From an uncultured Eubacteriales bacterium (lineage in GTDB: Bacteria > Bacillota > Clostridia > Lachnospirales > Lachnospiraceae), in NCBI GenBank assembly GCA_900321525.1, contig ONWL01000107.1, forward strand, positions 1 to 5,787: a stretch of 5,787 nucleotides of DNA. The letters are read 5' to 3'. Positions 4,893 through 5,787 of this stretch are shown piece by piece. Made by a program: the position numbers and the translations under genes. The notes below the pieces were generated by a model that saw only the letters and a program-made list of their open reading frames with translations, was not told the DNA's origin and ran no database searches. Each line of letters opens with the position of its first letter. Positions within the stretch are counted from its first letter, which is position 1.

Positions 4893-5787
4893 TTATTCTA
4901 CAGAAATGATATAATAGTAAATCGGCTGTCCACCCTGATTCAACTCAATATCCATCTGTGGATACAAACTTTCCAATTTCTCATGTAAACGCGCTGCATC
5001 TGCCTCTTCTACATCGCAACCATAATAAACGCTGATTAATGTGGTGTCTTCATTTGTCATCTTCTCTACAGATTCCAGAGCCACGACTTCCTTATCCGTC
5101 CCCACTGAAAGCATGCCATGATCGCCGATACCCATCATATCCCCTTCATGAATCTCCATGTCGTCAATCACTGTATTGCGCACTGCATACGTAATCTGGG
5201 CAGTCTGTACCAGTTCAATCTCTGCCTTCATATTTTCTGCATTTTCATCCGGTGTACTCTCCGGGGAGAAATTCAGGATTGCGGTAATGCCCTGTGGCAC
5301 ACTTTTGGTTGGAATCACAATGATATTTTTGTTATCCGTCAGATAACGAGCCTGCTCTGCTGCCAGAATAATATTCTTATTATTCGGGAAGATGAAGATA
5401 TTCCTTGCCGGAACCTTCTCGATGGCATCTAACATATCTTCCGTACTGGGGTTCATGGTCTGACCGCCTTCAATGAGACAATCTACTCCCAATCCCTTAA
5501 AGATATCAGACAAACCATCCCCTACGGAGACAGCAATAAATCCATATTCCTTTTCTGGCTCTGCTTCTGGCAATGCTGTTGCTTCCAGCTCTCTGGCTTT
5601 CTGTTCTGCTTCCTTTGCCTTCTGCTCTGCCGCAATTTTTTCTGCGTCCTTAATCAGCTTCTCCTGATGCTCTTCCCGCATGTTATCAATCTTCATACGA
5701 GTCAGAGAACCATAGGAAAGTCCTTTCTGAATTGCCAGACCCGGATCATTGGTGTGTACATGAATCTTGACAATATCATCATCTGAT
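4893..5787 (-). CDS. fakA: FakA/YloV family fatty acid kinase catalytic subunit, C-terminal part (5' end outside window)
   Basis: FakA works with a fatty-acid-binding FakB partner to phosphorylate free fatty acids for phospholipid synthesis. The window holds the last 297 residues; the N-terminal DhaL/DAK2 kinase domain lies off the right edge. The visible part opens with DDDIVKIHVHTNDPG, the end of the middle domain, whose HxH pair corresponds to residues reported as metal-binding in FakA (from memory). Then comes the family motif MKIDNMREEH, a charged A/E/K/Q-rich linker of about 40 residues, and the C-terminal domain beginning YGFIAVSVGDGLSDIFKGLGVD with the signature GGQTMNPSTEDML and the FPNNKNI segment. 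An ATG at 5694-5696 (MKIDN) is internal, since the frame stays open to the window edge with recognisable FakA sequence. The gene ends in TAA at 4893-4895. In Bacillus, yloV also lies a short way upstream of recG, which supports the assignment. The symbol follows the family; FakB partners are not in the window. Confidence 0.93.
   Translation of the reverse strand, partial: SDDDIVKIHVHTNDPGLAIQKGLSYGSLTRMKIDNMREEHQEKLIKDAEKIAAEQKAKEAEQKARELEATALPEAEPEKEYGFIAVSVGDGLSDIFKGLGVDCLIEGGQTMNPSTEDMLDAIEKVPARNIFIFPNNKNIILAAEQARYLTDNKNIIVIPTKSVPQGITAILNFSPESTPDENAENMKAEIELVQTAQITYAVRNTVIDDMEIHEGDMMGIGDHGMLSVGTDKEVVALESVEKMTNEDTTLISVYYGCDVEEADAARLHEKLESLYPQMDIELNQGGQPIYYYIISVE

Noticed and set aside
1..5787. 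Mobile element, CRISPR array, phage or defence system
   Set aside because: No transposase, integrase, regularly spaced repeats or toxin-antitoxin-like pair is visible; all sizeable genes are conserved chromosomal genes in expected order.

Overview
The window looks like an ordinary chromosomal segment from a spore-forming Firmicute, most likely a clostridium of the Lachnospiraceae type. The pointers are an alpha/beta-type small acid-soluble spore protein, a YlbJ-family sporulation membrane protein, strong AGGAGG-type ribosome binding sites, moderate GC content, and the neighbourhood fakA/yloV - recG - rsmD - coaD. The taxonomic call is inferred from protein style and gene order; no 16S rRNA or other marker is present.

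Layout: almost everything is on the minus strand and so reads right to left. At the right edge is the C-terminal half of a FakA/YloV (DAK2-fusion) protein (4893 to beyond 5787). A leader of about 150 bases follows, with two inverted repeats and a possible 35-codon reading frame whose stop overlaps the recG start. Then come recG (2752-4740), a spore-protein gene (2434-2649), and an AT-rich gap holding a hairpin and a good sigma-A promoter (2255-2283). That promoter should drive a tightly overlapping operon: rsmD (1606-2187), coaD (1100-1609) and a coiled-coil protein of unknown role (559-1113). The operon ends at a strong hairpin (508-539). At the left edge, on the plus strand and convergent, is the 3' end of a ylbJ-like gene (1-476).

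How the genes relate: rsmD (16S rRNA methylation) and coaD (coenzyme A synthesis) are a widely conserved pair, and in Bacillus ylbJ lies next to them, so a ylbJ homologue just beyond this operon fits. RecG (replication-fork and junction processing) and FakA (fatty-acid phosphorylation) are housekeeping genes. The spore protein should be expressed only in the developing spore and probably has its own signals. I see no mobile elements, CRISPR arrays, tRNA or rRNA genes, phage genes or defence genes. The least explained parts are the recG leader with its possible coupled small frame, and the coiled-coil gene after coaD.
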